DNA from: Paracoccaceae bacterium
Lineage (GTDB): Bacteria > Pseudomonadota > Alphaproteobacteria > Rhodobacterales > Rhodobacteraceae
Direction: 5' to 3'
Assembly: GCA_014872815.1 (NCBI GenBank)
Contig: WKFK01000012.1
Location: 372,001 to 436,000, forward strand
DNA: 64,000 nucleotides
Each line of letters starts with the position of its first letter. The first letter of the stretch is position 1. The notes beneath the pieces are model-generated. The model saw nothing but the letters and a program-made list of their open reading frames with translations, did no database searches and was not told the origin of the DNA. Position numbers and translations under genes: made by a program. Of this stretch, positions 15,985 to 25,164 are shown piece by piece.

Positions 15985-16376
15985 GGCTGCACGCTCTGCA
16001 AATAGGCCACCAGATCCGCCACTGGCTTAGAGGTCATGATCGGCTGGCCACTCGCGGTCTTCAGTGCAACGTCCTGCCCCTCAAAGAAGTCGCCATACAC
16101 CGGCATCGGGCTGCCGTGGCTCACCAGCGGGTCACGCCCGTCAATGCGCTTGATCACCCGCACCAATGGAAACTCTCCCCCGTTGCCGGCGCTCAAACGC
16201 AAGAGGTCGTCCGGCTTGATCATCAAGACCCCCGACATCGGCCCATTGCCATCCATGTCAATGCCGTGACAGGTCGCGCAATGCGTCAGATAGAGCGCCT
16301 CACCATCCTTGATCTCGTCTGCCGCCAAAGCTCCAGCCATCATCGAGATCGCCAACACACCCAACAGTCTCTTCAT
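15981..16376 (-). CDS. Class I cytochrome c, periplasmic
   Basis: 131 residues from the ATG at 16376, which has AGGAGG upstream. A cleavable signal peptide (ALAADE) precedes one haem motif CATCH in YLTHCATCHGIDMDGNG, and the protein ends in the LVAYLQSVQ helix. The MPVYGDFF region could supply the axial Met. The reading frame extends further upstream, but that would place a charged tail before the signal sequence. Translation of the downstream cytochrome is coupled through an ATGA overlap. Paralogous to that neighbour, except soluble rather than lipid-anchored. Confidence 0.85.
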   Translation of the reverse strand: MKRLLGVLAISMMAGALAADEIKDGEALYLTHCATCHGIDMDGNGPMSGVLMIKPDDLLRLSAGNGGEFPLVRVIKRIDGRDPLVSHGSPMPVYGDFFEGQDVALKTASGQPIMTSKPVADLVAYLQSVQP

Positions 16377-16523
16377 TGCAATGTCCTCCTTGCTCGCGAT
16401 CCACATCCGCGGACCGCTTTGCTTGTCACGCATGAGGCATCATTGCACGGCCGCCACCCGCCCACCTTGATCCGGATCATGGCGCGTGACACAACCGAAC
16501 CGCCCGCTATAGGAGAGCCTCCC

Positions 16524-17063
16524 ATGATCTACGCCGAAGATGTCACGCCCAACACAGACGCCATCATCCGGCTTTTTGCGGAGACCTTTGCCGCCTCTGA
16601 AGGCGCGGCCGAGGGCGGGCTGATCGGCGATCTGGTCACAAACCTGCTAAAAGACCGCCCCACCGACGGCTCTCAGGTCTTCACCGCAACCGACGACGGC
16701 ACGCTCGTGGCCGCCGTGCTGTTCTCCCCCATGCCGTATTCCGACGATCCACGCCGCGTTGTGTTGCTCTCGCCGATGGCTGTCACCACCGACCGGCACG
16801 GCGAGGGCATTGGTCAGGCGCTGATCACCCACGCACTCACCACCCTGCGGGACCAAGGCGCAGAGGTGGCGATCACCTACGGCAGCCCGGATTTCTATGG
16901 CAAAACCGGCTTTTTGCCCCTTACCGAGGACACCGCCCCTGCCCCGCAGCCCCTCAGCTTCCCGCACGGCTGGATCGGTCAATCGCTGACCGACGCACCG
17001 CTCACCCCGCTCAAAGGCACGCCACGCTGCGTCGCTGCGCTCAATGATCCTCAGTTCTGGTAG
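16524..17063 (+). CDS. GNAT-family N-acetyltransferase (YhbS-like)
   Basis: 179 residues, starting at an ATG with AGGAGAG upstream; the open frame extends far upstream but only as an antisense shadow of the cytochrome genes. The sequence LLSPMAVTTDRHGEGIGQALITHAL is the acetyl-CoA-binding motif, and YGSPDFYGKTGFLP is the downstream signature seen in YhbS-type acetyltransferases. The acceptor substrate is unknown. It is divergent from the cytochromes with about 150 bp between, and lies 64 bp ahead of the thioesterase gene on the same strand. Confidence 0.85.
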   Translation: MIYAEDVTPNTDAIIRLFAETFAASEGAAEGGLIGDLVTNLLKDRPTDGSQVFTATDDGTLVAAVLFSPMPYSDDPRRVVLLSPMAVTTDRHGEGIGQALITHALTTLRDQGAEVAITYGSPDFYGKTGFLPLTEDTAPAPQPLSFPHGWIGQSLTDAPLTPLKGTPRCVAALNDPQFW

Positions 17064-17127
17064 GTCGCAAAATCAGTGACAGACGGCCCACCGCGGTGCA
17101 TCCTGCGCCAAAAAACCGGAGCCGCCC

Positions 17128-17538
17128 ATGCCTCTCACCCCAACCGACGCCCAAGCCATGCTTGCCAAAGGCTTCGCCCCATGGGTGCAGGCGCTGGACC
17201 TCACCATCACCGACATCTCGCCCAAGGGCGCGACGCTCACCATGCCAATCACCGAGGATCTCGCCCGCATCGGCGGCATTATCTCCGGTCAGGCGCTCGC
17301 CGCGATGGCCGACACCGCCATGGTCTTCGCCTGCTTCGGACACCTCGACGCCTTCACACCGGTCGCCACGACAAATCTGGACACGCAATTCCTCCGCCCG
17401 GGCACCGGAGACCATATCCGCTGTGATGCGGAAATCGTCCGCGCCGGCAAAGCGCTGATTTTCGCCCGCGCCACCATGATCGCCCTGCCCGCGGACAAGC
17501 CTGTCGCCACCGCCACCGCGACCTTTTATGTGCCATAG
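17128..17538 (+). CDS. PaaI-family hotdog-fold thioesterase
   Basis: 136 residues with the PaaI pattern: the central helix GGIISGQALAAMADTAMVFA, a NLDTQFLRPGTGDHIRCDAEIVRAGKAL strand series and a closing ATATFYV strand. PaaI-type enzymes hydrolyse acyl- or aryl-CoA thioesters in the cytosol. The usual HG before the helix is replaced by RIGG, so catalytic residues differ in detail. No phenylacetate genes are nearby; substrate unknown. The convergent gap to lolD (17539-17676) contains one copy of a 30-bp repeat. Confidence 0.85.
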   Translation: MPLTPTDAQAMLAKGFAPWVQALDLTITDISPKGATLTMPITEDLARIGGIISGQALAAMADTAMVFACFGHLDAFTPVATTNLDTQFLRPGTGDHIRCDAEIVRAGKALIFARATMIALPADKPVATATATFYVP

Positions 17539-17599
17539 CAACAGCAGCGTGCCTTGTAGTTACGTTTGACAGCACCACAAAAGACCCACCACCGCGAAA

Positions 17600-17629
17600 C
17601 AGTCACGATACCGACGTAATACCGACGTG
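17600..17629. repeat. 30-bp interspersed repeat, copy 1
   Basis: Contains tandem ATACCGACGTA and ATACCGACGTG units after CAGTCACG. It matches 47206-47235 at 29 of 30 positions. It lies in the convergent gap between the thioesterase gene and lolD, so a promoter role is not obvious at this copy. Confidence 0.8.
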
Positions 17630-17676
17630 GATTAAACGCGGCTCAGGACGTTAACCCCTGACGCAACGGGCCAGTT

Positions 17677-18360
17677 TTACCCGTCCACCAAAATCCCGTT
17701 TTCCAGCCGCACCACCCGGTCCATCCGCGCCGCGAGCTCCATATTGTGGGTGGCCACCAACGCCGCCAATCCGGTCTCCCGCACCAGCGTCATCAGCGCG
17801 TCAAACACCTGATCGCTGGTCGCTGGGTCAAGGTTGCCCGTCGGCTCATCTGCCAACAAAATCCTTGGCTTATTGGCCAAAGCCCGACAAAACGCCACCC
17901 GCTGCTGCTCACCACCGGACAACTCCGCGGGACGGTGCTTGGCGCGATGCGCCACTCCAACAGTTTCCAACAACTCCTTGCCGCGTTTCTCGGCATCCAA
18001 CTTGCTGACCCCATTGGCCATCTGCGGCAATGCAATATTTTCTAAAGCACTGAATTCAGGCAATAAATGATGGAACTGATAGACAAAGCCAATGTCCTCC
18101 CGCCGTGCTCTGGTGCGCCGCCGATCCGACTTTCCGCTTAGGATTTGGCCGCCAATTTCGACCGCACCGGTGTCGGCTTCATCCAACAATCCCGCAATGT
18201 GCAAAAGCGTCGATTTCCCCGCCCCAGACGGCGCCACCAGCGCGACCATTTCTCCAGCTTTCAGCGACAGTTCTGCCCCACGCAAGACGTGGACCTCACC
18301 CGCTAAGCCCTTGTTATATAACTTCTCTACGCCATCCAGCTTCAGCACAACATCATTCAT
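17677..18360 (-). CDS. lolD: Lipoprotein-releasing ABC transporter ATPase
   Basis: 227 residues. ATPase of the Lol system that extracts lipoproteins from the inner membrane and hands them to the periplasmic carrier LolA. Walker [10 protein letters not shown], the Q-loop [12 protein letters not shown], the signature [15 protein letters not shown] and Walker [14 protein letters not shown] are all visible; the FHHLLPEF stretch is characteristic of LolD. The start overlaps the end of the permease gene by 8 bp, so the pair is one transcript. Confident. Confidence 0.95.
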   Translation of the reverse strand: MNDVVLKLDGVEKLYNKGLAGEVHVLRGAELSLKAGEMVALVAPSGAGKSTLLHIAGLLDEADTGAVEIGGQILSGKSDRRRTRARREDIGFVYQFHHLLPEFSALENIALPQMANGVSKLDAEKRGKELLETVGVAHRAKHRPAELSGGEQQRVAFCRALANKPRILLADEPTGNLDPATSDQVFDALMTLVRETGLAALVATHNMELAARMDRVVRLENGILVDG

Positions 18361-19639
18361 AGCGCAGCGCCTCCACAGGGTTCATCCGCGCCGCCCGACG
18401 CGCCGGAAAGATCGTCACCACAAAAGCCAATCCAAGCGACAGGCTCATGGCCGACATCACATCGCCAAACTCCAGTTTGGCCGGCAGACGGTAAATACCC
18501 CGGATCGACGGATCCCAGGCCTCCCCGCCTAAGAGCACGTTCACAAAGGAAAAAATCGGATCAATGTAGAGCGCAAACAGGCATCCCAACGCCACTCCAA
18601 ACACCGTTCCCAACACGCCGGTGAAGGCCCCACAAATGAAAAACACCCGCAGCACCGACCCTTCGGTCAGCCCCATGGTGCGCAGAATACCAATGTCACG
18701 CCCCTTATTTTTCACCAGCATAATCAAGCCACTAACAATATTCATCGTGGCGATCAGCACCAGAATGGAGAGGATCACAAACATCACATTGTCCTCCACT
18801 TCCAGCGCATTGAGAAACCCGCCCGACGCCTGCTTCCAGGTCCACACCAGCGCACGATCCCCAGCAGCCATCATCAACGGGACAGCAAGCGCTTCCACCT
18901 TCTCTGGTTCCGCCACCATCACCTCAATTTCATCGGCCACGCCATCGCGATCAAAGAACAGCTGCGCCTCAGTAAAAGGCAGATAGACCCGTGTGCGATC
19001 AATGTCATAGCGGCCCGCAGAGAAGATATAGACCACCTCATAGCTGCTGATCCGCGGCGAAGTACCAAAGGCGGTTTTCACCCCATTCGGCGAGATCAAT
19101 TTGATGCGGTCGCCCACCCGCGCGCCCAGCTCTCGTGCCACGCCGGAGCCAATTGCGATACCTTCGTTATAGCGCCCGATGTCACCATCACTTGTGGTTG
19201 GATCAGCAATCCGGGGCAGCTCGGCCAAGTCCTCCGCACGCATGCCAAAGACTTCGACGCCCGCATTGCGGCTGCGCAGGTTGCCCATGACCTGTCCTTT
19301 GACCAGCGGCGCCGCCCGTGTCACCCCCGGCACTTCGCGCAGCTTTGCCGCCATTGCATCAAAGTCTTTGATGGTGCGATCAATCACACCGGTCTCAGAA
19401 ATTTCTCCGCTTTGATAAACGGTTACATGGGCGTTGGCGCCCAGAATTGTCCCGACAAACTCGGACCGAAATCCGGCGCGAACGGCCAAGGTGGCGATCA
19501 AGGCAAACACCGCCAAAGTGATGCCGATCAGGCTGATCCAGGTCATCGTACTGACTCCGCCCTCGGCCTTGCGCGCGCGCAAATAGCGCCAGGCGATCAT
19601 CCATTCAAAACGCGAAAAAGGGGCTGTGCGACCTGCCAT
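18353..19639 (-). CDS. lolC: Lipoprotein-releasing ABC transporter permease (LolC/LolE family)
   Basis: 428 residues from the ATG at 19639 (GGAG six bases upstream). [17 protein letters not shown] is the conserved N-terminus, followed by TM1, a large periplasmic domain (about 50-270) and three C-terminal helices with the [22 protein letters not shown] ending of the FtsX/MacB fold. A single permease gene accompanies lolD, so the transporter probably uses this protein on both sides (a LolF-like arrangement), unlike the LolC-LolE heterodimer of enterobacteria. That is inference; a second permease could lie elsewhere. Confidence 0.9.
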   Translation of the reverse strand: MAGRTAPFSRFEWMIAWRYLRARKAEGGVSTMTWISLIGITLAVFALIATLAVRAGFRSEFVGTILGANAHVTVYQSGEISETGVIDRTIKDFDAMAAKLREVPGVTRAAPLVKGQVMGNLRSRNAGVEVFGMRAEDLAELPRIADPTTSDGDIGRYNEGIAIGSGVARELGARVGDRIKLISPNGVKTAFGTSPRISSYEVVYIFSAGRYDIDRTRVYLPFTEAQLFFDRDGVADEIEVMVAEPEKVEALAVPLMMAAGDRALVWTWKQASGGFLNALEVEDNVMFVILSILVLIATMNIVSGLIMLVKNKGRDIGILRTMGLTEGSVLRVFFICGAFTGVLGTVFGVALGCLFALYIDPIFSFVNVLLGGEAWDPSIRGIYRLPAKLEFGDVMSAMSLSLGLAFVVTIFPARRAARMNPVEALRYE

Positions 19640-19670
19640 AACTGCTCCGGCTTCTTTAATTGGCGCGACC

Positions 19671-20057
19671 CTATGAGGCCACCCGCTTAGGGTCAAGCGA
19701 TCCCGGCGCGTCCAATCCCAACGGGCATGCCTCAGCCAACCGCCGCGCCACGACCGCGCGCAGATTGCTGAGTTCCTTCATCCGGGCGTCGATCTCGGCC
19801 AGTTTACCGCGCAAAAGCTGCTCCACTTCCACTTGCGACAAACCGCCCCCAAGCCCTTGCACCAGCGCGCCAATTTCCTTGAGTGAAAACCCCAGCGACT
19901 GCCCCTGCCGGATCAGCCGCACCAATTCCACCATGCCCTCCGGATAGTCCCGATACCCGTTGGGCCACCGATCCGCCCGGATCAGCCCCTGTTTTTCATA
20001 ATATCGCAGCGTGTCCCGGCTTACGCCGCTGGCTTCAGCCAAACGTCCGATGCGCAT
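19671..20057 (-). CDS. MerR-family transcriptional regulator
   Basis: 128 residues from the ATG at 20057, which has AAGGAG upstream. MRIGRLAEASGVSRDTLRYYEKQGLI is the MerR winged helix, followed by the dimerisation coiled coil (QVEVEQLLRGKLAEIDARMKELSNLRAVVARRL). A single Cys in the tail (EACPLG) is not enough to define a metal-sensing site, so the inducer is unknown; the overall form resembles CueR/CadR-like or redox-type small MerR proteins. The divergent gene at 20136 is preceded by a classic MerR promoter, making it the probable target and the site autoregulatory. It ends 31 bp before the lolC start. Confidence 0.88.
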   Translation of the reverse strand: MRIGRLAEASGVSRDTLRYYEKQGLIRADRWPNGYRDYPEGMVELVRLIRQGQSLGFSLKEIGALVQGLGGGLSQVEVEQLLRGKLAEIDARMKELSNLRAVVARRLAEACPLGLDAPGSLDPKRVAS

Positions 20058-20068
20058 CAAATTTCTCC

Positions 20069-20099
20069 TTGACCTTAGACTTAACTCCAAGGTTTACAC
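20069..20099 (+). promoter_or_regulatory. MerR-type promoter/operator with 19-bp spacer
   Basis: A -35 like TTGACC (20069-20074) and a -10 like TTACAC (20094-20099) are separated by exactly 19 bp. Within the spacer is the inverted repeat ACCTTAGA-n6-TCCAAGGT (20072-20093, one mismatch). This is the standard layout of MerR-activated promoters, where the regulator untwists an over-long spacer. It points to the gene at 20136 and begins 12 bp upstream of the merR start codon. Confidence 0.8.
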
Positions 20100-20135
20100 C
20101 TCTGTGCATCCAACGCAACTGACAAAGGATGCACC

Positions 20136-20546
20136 ATGTCACCTACCGCATTTCACCGCCTATATCGGATCTCCTCCTGGTATGATCTGTTGATCACCTG
20201 GCCCTTCATGACCCCGGTCACGCTTGGCTTGTTCTGGGCCGCCATGAACGGCGCCCATGCGGCCACTGGCCTCGCGCCGATGCCCGAACTCAACACCTAC
20301 GCCATTCTCTTCGCCAACTTCACAGGCTCCGTGGTGATCGTATGGTCGATTGTGCGCATACGCCTCAATGATCCAAAGCTCGCGCGGTATGACGCCATTG
20401 GCCGCTGGCTCTTTTCCGCGTGGATGCTCAATGCGCTGCTCAACGGTGCCAGCCCGTTGATTTGGGGCTTCCTGGCGATTGAGCTGACCTTTGCGGTACT
20501 GCAATCCCTGCCAGTGCGAGAGCCAGCCCAAACCGTTGCTGCATAA
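20136..20546 (+). CDS. Small membrane protein, probable target of the divergent MerR
   Basis: 136 residues with about four hydrophobic segments, starting LLITWPFMTPVTLGLFWAAM, then YAILFANFTGSVVIVWSIV, a WLFSAWMLNALLNGASPLI helix and a last IELTFAVLQ segment. There is no signal peptide and no obvious metal-binding cluster. No family recognised with certainty. The gene begins 36 bp after the -10 of the MerR-type promoter and is followed by a bidirectional terminator, so it is a single-gene transcription unit controlled by that regulator. Its role, presumably in response to the regulator's inducer, is unknown. Confidence 0.7.
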   Translation: MSPTAFHRLYRISSWYDLLITWPFMTPVTLGLFWAAMNGAHAATGLAPMPELNTYAILFANFTGSVVIVWSIVRIRLNDPKLARYDAIGRWLFSAWMLNALLNGASPLIWGFLAIELTFAVLQSLPVREPAQTVAA

Positions 20547-20552
20547 ATATAA

Positions 20553-20581
20553 AAAGGCCCTCGCATATCGCGGGGGCCTTT
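20553..20581. terminator. Bidirectional terminator
   Basis: Stem AAGGCCC(T)CGC / GCG(G)GGGCCTT with a 5-base loop, between the convergent membrane-protein gene and proS. On the minus strand a run of five T follows, serving proS. Confidence 0.75.
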
Positions 20582-20609
20582 CCAATTTCATTCCGTCACG
20601 GTGCTTGGA

Positions 20610-21962
20610 TCAGAGACCGGTCACACGGTGATCCGCATAAATCTCGATCAGCTTAGCCACGGCTGCCTCTGGCGCCAGCTCTTCGCTTTCGCCTGTCCGG
20701 CGGCTGGTCAGCTCGACCACACCGTTTTTCAGGCCACGTGGACCAACGGTGATGCGCCATGGCAAACCGATCAGGTCCATAGTGGCAAACTTACCGCCCG
20801 CGCGCTCTTTGCGGTCGTCATAGAGTGGCTCCAGACCCGCAGCAACCAGCGCCTTCTCAAGCGCCTCACAGGCGGCATCTGCGGCTTCGTCGCCCTGCTT
20901 CAGATTCACGATACCCGCATGGAACGGCGTAACCCCTTCCGGCCAGATGATGCCGTTGTCATCATGGTTGGCTTCGATGATCGCGCCCAACAAGCGGCTC
21001 ACACCAATGCCGTGGCTGCCCATATGCACGGACACTTTCTCGCCGTCAGCGGTCTGAACCTGCGCGCCCAGCGCGTCAGAGTATTTGGTGCCAAAGTAGA
21101 AGATCTGACCCACTTCGATGCCCCGCGCGGTACGGCGGCGCTCCTCTGGCACTTCGTTGAAAAGCGCCTCGTCATGCGTTTCATCGGTGCGCGCGTATTT
21201 GGTGGTGAACTCTTCCAGCACACCCTGACATTGCGCCACGCTGTCATAGTCGATCTCGCGGTCGCCAAACGTCAGGTCTGTCACAGCGGAATCATAAAAC
21301 ACTTCGGACTCGCCGGTTTCGGCCAGCACCAAGAACTCGTGGGTATAGTCGCCGCCAATCGGGCCACCGTCCGCGCGCATCGGGATCGCCTGAAGCCCCA
21401 TGCGCTCATAGGTGCGCAGGTAGCTCACCAGGTGGCGGTTGTAGGCATGCAGCGCGTCTTCTTTGGTCAGGTCGAAGTTGTAGCCGTCTTTCATGTAAAA
21501 TTCGCGCCCCCGCATCACACCAAAGCGCGGGCGGATCTCGTCGCGGAACTTCCACTGAATCTGATACATCGTCAGCGGCAAGTCTTTGTAAGAGCTCACA
21601 TTGCTGCGGAAAATATCGGTGATCAACTCTTCCGCGGTTGGCGTGTAGAGCATGTCGCGATCATGGCGATCCTTGATGCGCAGCATCTCTTCGCCATAGG
21701 CATCATACCGACCGCTCTCTCTCCAAAGCTCTGCTGACTGCAGCGTTGGCATCTGCATCGGAATGTGGCCCGCGCGGATCTGCTCTTCGTGCACAATGTT
21801 CTCGATTTTGCGCAACACTTTGAACCCCAGCGGCAACCAGGAATAAATCCCTGCGCTGGACTGTTTGATCATGCCAGCACGCAGCATCAAACGGTGGCTG
21901 ACAATCTGTGCGTCTGCAGGGGTTTCCTTCAGCACAGGCAGAAAATAGCGGGACAGGCGCAT
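20610..21962 (-). CDS. proS: Prolyl-tRNA synthetase, short form
   Basis: 450 residues from the ATG at 21962 (a GTG two codons upstream is possible). Charges tRNA-Pro in the cytosol. The [31 protein letters not shown] start, class II motif 2 region [30 protein letters not shown], and the C-terminal anticodon-binding domain with VGPRGLKNG are visible. It lacks the about 180-residue INS editing insertion, as is usual for alphaproteobacterial ProS, where editing is done by separate proteins. Confident. Confidence 0.96.
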   Translation of the reverse strand: MRLSRYFLPVLKETPADAQIVSHRLMLRAGMIKQSSAGIYSWLPLGFKVLRKIENIVHEEQIRAGHIPMQMPTLQSAELWRESGRYDAYGEEMLRIKDRHDRDMLYTPTAEELITDIFRSNVSSYKDLPLTMYQIQWKFRDEIRPRFGVMRGREFYMKDGYNFDLTKEDALHAYNRHLVSYLRTYERMGLQAIPMRADGGPIGGDYTHEFLVLAETGESEVFYDSAVTDLTFGDREIDYDSVAQCQGVLEEFTTKYARTDETHDEALFNEVPEERRRTARGIEVGQIFYFGTKYSDALGAQVQTADGEKVSVHMGSHGIGVSRLLGAIIEANHDDNGIIWPEGVTPFHAGIVNLKQGDEAADAACEALEKALVAAGLEPLYDDRKERAGGKFATMDLIGLPWRITVGPRGLKNGVVELTSRRTGESEELAPEAAVAKLIEIYADHRVTGL

Positions 21963-22314
21963 CGGCACTTACTCTCTCGGCTTGGGCCGCACATAGGTCT
22001 GGCGGCCGTCTCAAAACATCTGCCTTGGGCTAGCTTAATCACGCTAAGGAGGCAAGCCGTGCGACAGCGGCTGCAGTTTGCCCAGCTTCTCAGGGTGCCC
22101 AAAAACCGCTCATAACGCCAACAATTTTGCGCATTTTTTGAGCAATTTTGTTTTTGTTAGGTGACTGTTAACTTTTGTGGCTTTTGATCAAACTTGGCAG
22201 AGGTGCCCCAAATACACATGCACGACCCGGGTCAGGAGTTACACCCACTTTGAACGGGTCGGTTATGTGTGCGTAAGTCGCCACGACATTGGGACCTTCT
22301 CCGCGTGGTAACAA
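21963..22314. other. Intergenic region upstream of proS and the histidine kinase gene
   Basis: About 350 bp between divergent genes. It is AT-rich around 22120-22200, where promoters for either gene would fit, and contains the palindrome GACCCGGGTC near 22226. No open frame with a plausible ribosome site, tRNA or riboswitch was seen. Confidence 0.5.
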
Positions 22315-23988
22315 GTGAGCAAGATGATGAACACATCGGTGGCCTCCAGGATGGACATTAAGCCTGCGGATGACCGCGTGCTGGCCGATCTAGAGCTGGT
22401 CGATGCGAAGTCTGATGCAGCATTTGACAACATCACGTCGCTGACCTGCACCGTTCTGAATGTGCCTGTGGCATTGGTATCCATCGTTCAACCCAGCCTT
22501 GATCGTCAGTATTTCAAGAGCCAACTCGGCTTGCCAGAAAACTGGGCCAAAGCAGGTCAAACCCCTTTAAGCCATTCATTTTGTCAACACGTGCGCGCCT
22601 ACAATCAGCCTTTGAACGTCGCAAATTCCCGCCAACATCCGGTGCTTCAACACAATGACGCTGTGGCAGAGCTAAACGTCATTGCGTACCTCGGCATGCC
22701 AATTCATCTGCCGGACGGAACATGTATTGGCGCGCTTTGTGCAATCGACGACAAGCCCCGCGACTGGAGCGAAGAAGACCAACAAAAGCTCGGCCAACTT
22801 GCGTTATGCGTGAACGATCAGATTGCCCTCAAACAGGCCCTGCGCAGCGCTGAACAGGCAAAATCCGACGCCCAGCATGCCGCCCGGGCGCGCGAGGACT
22901 TCCTTGCACATATGGCGCACGAAATCCGAACGCCGCTAAATGGCATCATTGGATCTGTTGACCTTCTGGCCGCAGAATTGGACGACGGCGCGCGCAGTGA
23001 AAAGGTGCCAGACCTGCTCCGCATTATGGACAGCTCCACGCAAGGGCTGCTGCGCACGCTGAACGATTCTCTCGACCTCAGTAAGATCGATGCGGGCAAA
23101 ATGGACCTTGAACACCGCCCCTACAATCTTCGCGCGGCAATTTCCGATGTCATTGCGTTGCATCGGGCCTCCGCAGAATGCAAAGGCGTGAAGCTGATCG
23201 TTGAAGCCACCGACACCGAGAACGGCGCCCCACGCCTTGGGGACGAATTCCGCATGCGCCAAATCCTGGGCAACGTACTAAGCAATGCGGTGAAGTTCAC
23301 CGACTCCGGGACAATTCACGTCACGCTCGAAGCGCTCCCCGAGACCATTCGCGCGACAGTCACCGATTCTGGCTGCGGCATGGATGCTGATCAACTGGCC
23401 GAAGCCTTCTCTGCCTACGCCCAGGGCGACACCACAGTCGCCCGCCGCAAAGGCGGCACAGGTCTCGGCCTGCCAATTGTGAAACGCTTGATCAGCCTCA
23501 TGAACGGGGAAGTTTCCGTGCAAAGCACCCCGGGTAAGGGCACGACCTTCACGGCTTGGGTGCCAATGCCTGTCGCATCAGAAGTAGAAGAAAAAGACTT
23601 GCGCGTCGCAAAAATGGGCAACGCGTTTGCCGGGCAACGCGCTCTGGTCGCAGACGACAGTCCCGTAAACCGCCTAATACTCTCCCGCATGCTGGAGAGT
23701 ATGGGCGCTGAAGTGATCTGCGCCTCCAATGGTAAAACTGCCTTGCAGGCGGCCCAGTCGCAGGGGTTTGACACGCTCTTCATCGATATACGCATGCCAG
23801 ACATCACCGGAGATCAAATCGCACGCACACTGCGCTCTCAAAACGCTGATGGCGCGTTGCCTCAATTGATCGCAGTCACCGCCAACGTGCTGCCCAAACA
23901 CATCGCCAGCTATCTGGATGCCGGATTTGACCACTGTTTGGCCAAGCCGATCCGGCGCGCGGATCTCTGCGCATTGGCGCCAAGCTAA
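22315..23988 (+). CDS. GAF-domain hybrid sensor histidine kinase
   Basis: 557 residues (GTG start; ATG codons at 22324 and 22327 are alternatives). Domains in order: GAF (about 25-170, with YLGMPIHLPDGTCIGALCAID), a linker coiled coil, HisKA with MAHEIRTPLNG (His202 the phosphorylation site), HATPase (N box GNVLSNAVKFTDSG, G boxes DSGCGM and GTGLGLPIV), and a C-terminal receiver (about 442-557; ADDSP, phospho-accepting Asp491, Thr in AVTAN, LAKPIRR). There are no transmembrane segments, so it is cytoplasmic and senses an internal signal. The phosphotransfer partner is not nearby. It lies upstream of perM without a tight operon link. Confidence 0.92.
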   Translation: MSKMMNTSVASRMDIKPADDRVLADLELVDAKSDAAFDNITSLTCTVLNVPVALVSIVQPSLDRQYFKSQLGLPENWAKAGQTPLSHSFCQHVRAYNQPLNVANSRQHPVLQHNDAVAELNVIAYLGMPIHLPDGTCIGALCAIDDKPRDWSEEDQQKLGQLALCVNDQIALKQALRSAEQAKSDAQHAARAREDFLAHMAHEIRTPLNGIIGSVDLLAAELDDGARSEKVPDLLRIMDSSTQGLLRTLNDSLDLSKIDAGKMDLEHRPYNLRAAISDVIALHRASAECKGVKLIVEATDTENGAPRLGDEFRMRQILGNVLSNAVKFTDSGTIHVTLEALPETIRATVTDSGCGMDADQLAEAFSAYAQGDTTVARRKGGTGLGLPIVKRLISLMNGEVSVQSTPGKGTTFTAWVPMPVASEVEEKDLRVAKMGNAFAGQRALVADDSPVNRLILSRMLESMGAEVICASNGKTALQAAQSQGFDTLFIDIRMPDITGDQIARTLRSQNADGALPQLIAVTANVLPKHIASYLDAGFDHCLAKPIRRADLCALAPS

Positions 23989-24072
23989 CAGGCCAGCAAC
24001 CTCAAAGGCTTGCAACCCTTGGCCGCTTGCGCGATCACTGTCACCAACGCGACAGACCGGAGTGCACCGCAT

Positions 24073-25158
24073 ATGGCCCTTCCCGCCCACAAACAGTTTC
24101 AGTTCTGGGGAATTTTTGTAGTTGTCTTTGCCGTGGTGCTTTGGGCCCTTGGTGATGTCCTTCTGCCCTTTGTTTTGGGCGGTGCCATCGCTTATTTCCT
24201 AGATCCGCTGGCCGACAAACTGGAGGCCAAGGGCCTCTCACGCGCCGCCTCGACCACGGTCATCACACTCTTTGGTGTTTTGATCTTTGTGGTGGGTATC
24301 CTTGCGATCATCCCCTCTTTGATCCAACAAACCGAGGAATTGGTCAAAACCCTTCCAGAGGCCTTCGCACAGCTGCGCGCCTTTGTGGCGGACCGCTTCC
24401 CCAGCCTTCTGCAACCAGACTCAATGATGCACCAATCCCTGCAAAAAGTTGGTGACTTCCTGCAGGAACGTGGCGGTGAGTTTGTCCAGACGGCTCTGAG
24501 TTCCGCAGCCTCTCTGATCAACGTCGTGGTGCTGCTGGTGATTGTGCCCGTTGTGGCTTTCTACCTGTTGCTGGATTGGGACCGCATGGTGGCCGAAGTG
24601 GACAAGCTTTTGCCGCGCGACCACGCCCCCACCATCCGCCGCCTCGCCAAAGACATCGACAAAACGCTCGCCTCTTTTGTACGTGGCATGGGCACCGTTT
24701 GCCTGATCCTTGGCACTTACTACGCCGTCGCGCTCATTCTTGTCGGCTTGAACTTTGGCCTCGTTGTCGGCTTCATAGCTGGCCTTGTGACCTTCATCCC
24801 CTATCTCGGCGCGCTGATTGGCGGCGTTCTGGCGATCGGTCTCGCGCTGTTCCAATTCTGGGGCGACTGGCTGCAAATCGGCCTTGTGGCCGCGATTTTT
24901 GCCACCGGACAAATGGTCGAAGGTAACATCCTGACCCCCAAATTGGTGGGCAAATCCGTTGGTCTGCACCCAGTTTGGCTGCTTCTGGCCCTCTCCGTGT
25001 TTGGCGCGCTCTTTGGCTTTGTCGGCATGTTGGTCGCCGTCCCAGTGGCCGCCGCCATCGGAGTGCTTGCACGTTTTGTCACCGGACAATACATGTCCTC
25101 CACGCTCTACAAGGGGCGTAGCGAGACGGACCAAGCAAGCGCACAGGACGCCGAATAA
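24073..25158 (+). CDS. AI-2E/PerM-family membrane protein
   Basis: 361 residues from the ATG at 24073. It has the family architecture: two N-terminal helices (FWGIFVVVFAVVLWALG, LPFVLGGAIAYFLDPLADKLEAKGLSR), a third helix, an amphipathic cytoplasmic stretch, and five more helices including the GLVTFIPYLGALIGGVLAIG and LTPKLVGKSVGLHPVWLLLALSVFGALFGFVGMLVAVPVAA hallmarks. Family members are linked to autoinducer export, sodium/proton antiport or permease roles; the substrate here is unknown. hdaA follows 6 bp later, a conserved alphaproteobacterial neighbourhood. Confidence 0.88.
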   Translation: MALPAHKQFQFWGIFVVVFAVVLWALGDVLLPFVLGGAIAYFLDPLADKLEAKGLSRAASTTVITLFGVLIFVVGILAIIPSLIQQTEELVKTLPEAFAQLRAFVADRFPSLLQPDSMMHQSLQKVGDFLQERGGEFVQTALSSAASLINVVVLLVIVPVVAFYLLLDWDRMVAEVDKLLPRDHAPTIRRLAKDIDKTLASFVRGMGTVCLILGTYYAVALILVGLNFGLVVGFIAGLVTFIPYLGALIGGVLAIGLALFQFWGDWLQIGLVAAIFATGQMVEGNILTPKLVGKSVGLHPVWLLLALSVFGALFGFVGMLVAVPVAAAIGVLARFVTGQYMSSTLYKGRSETDQASAQDAE

Positions 25159-25164
25159 TTTCAA

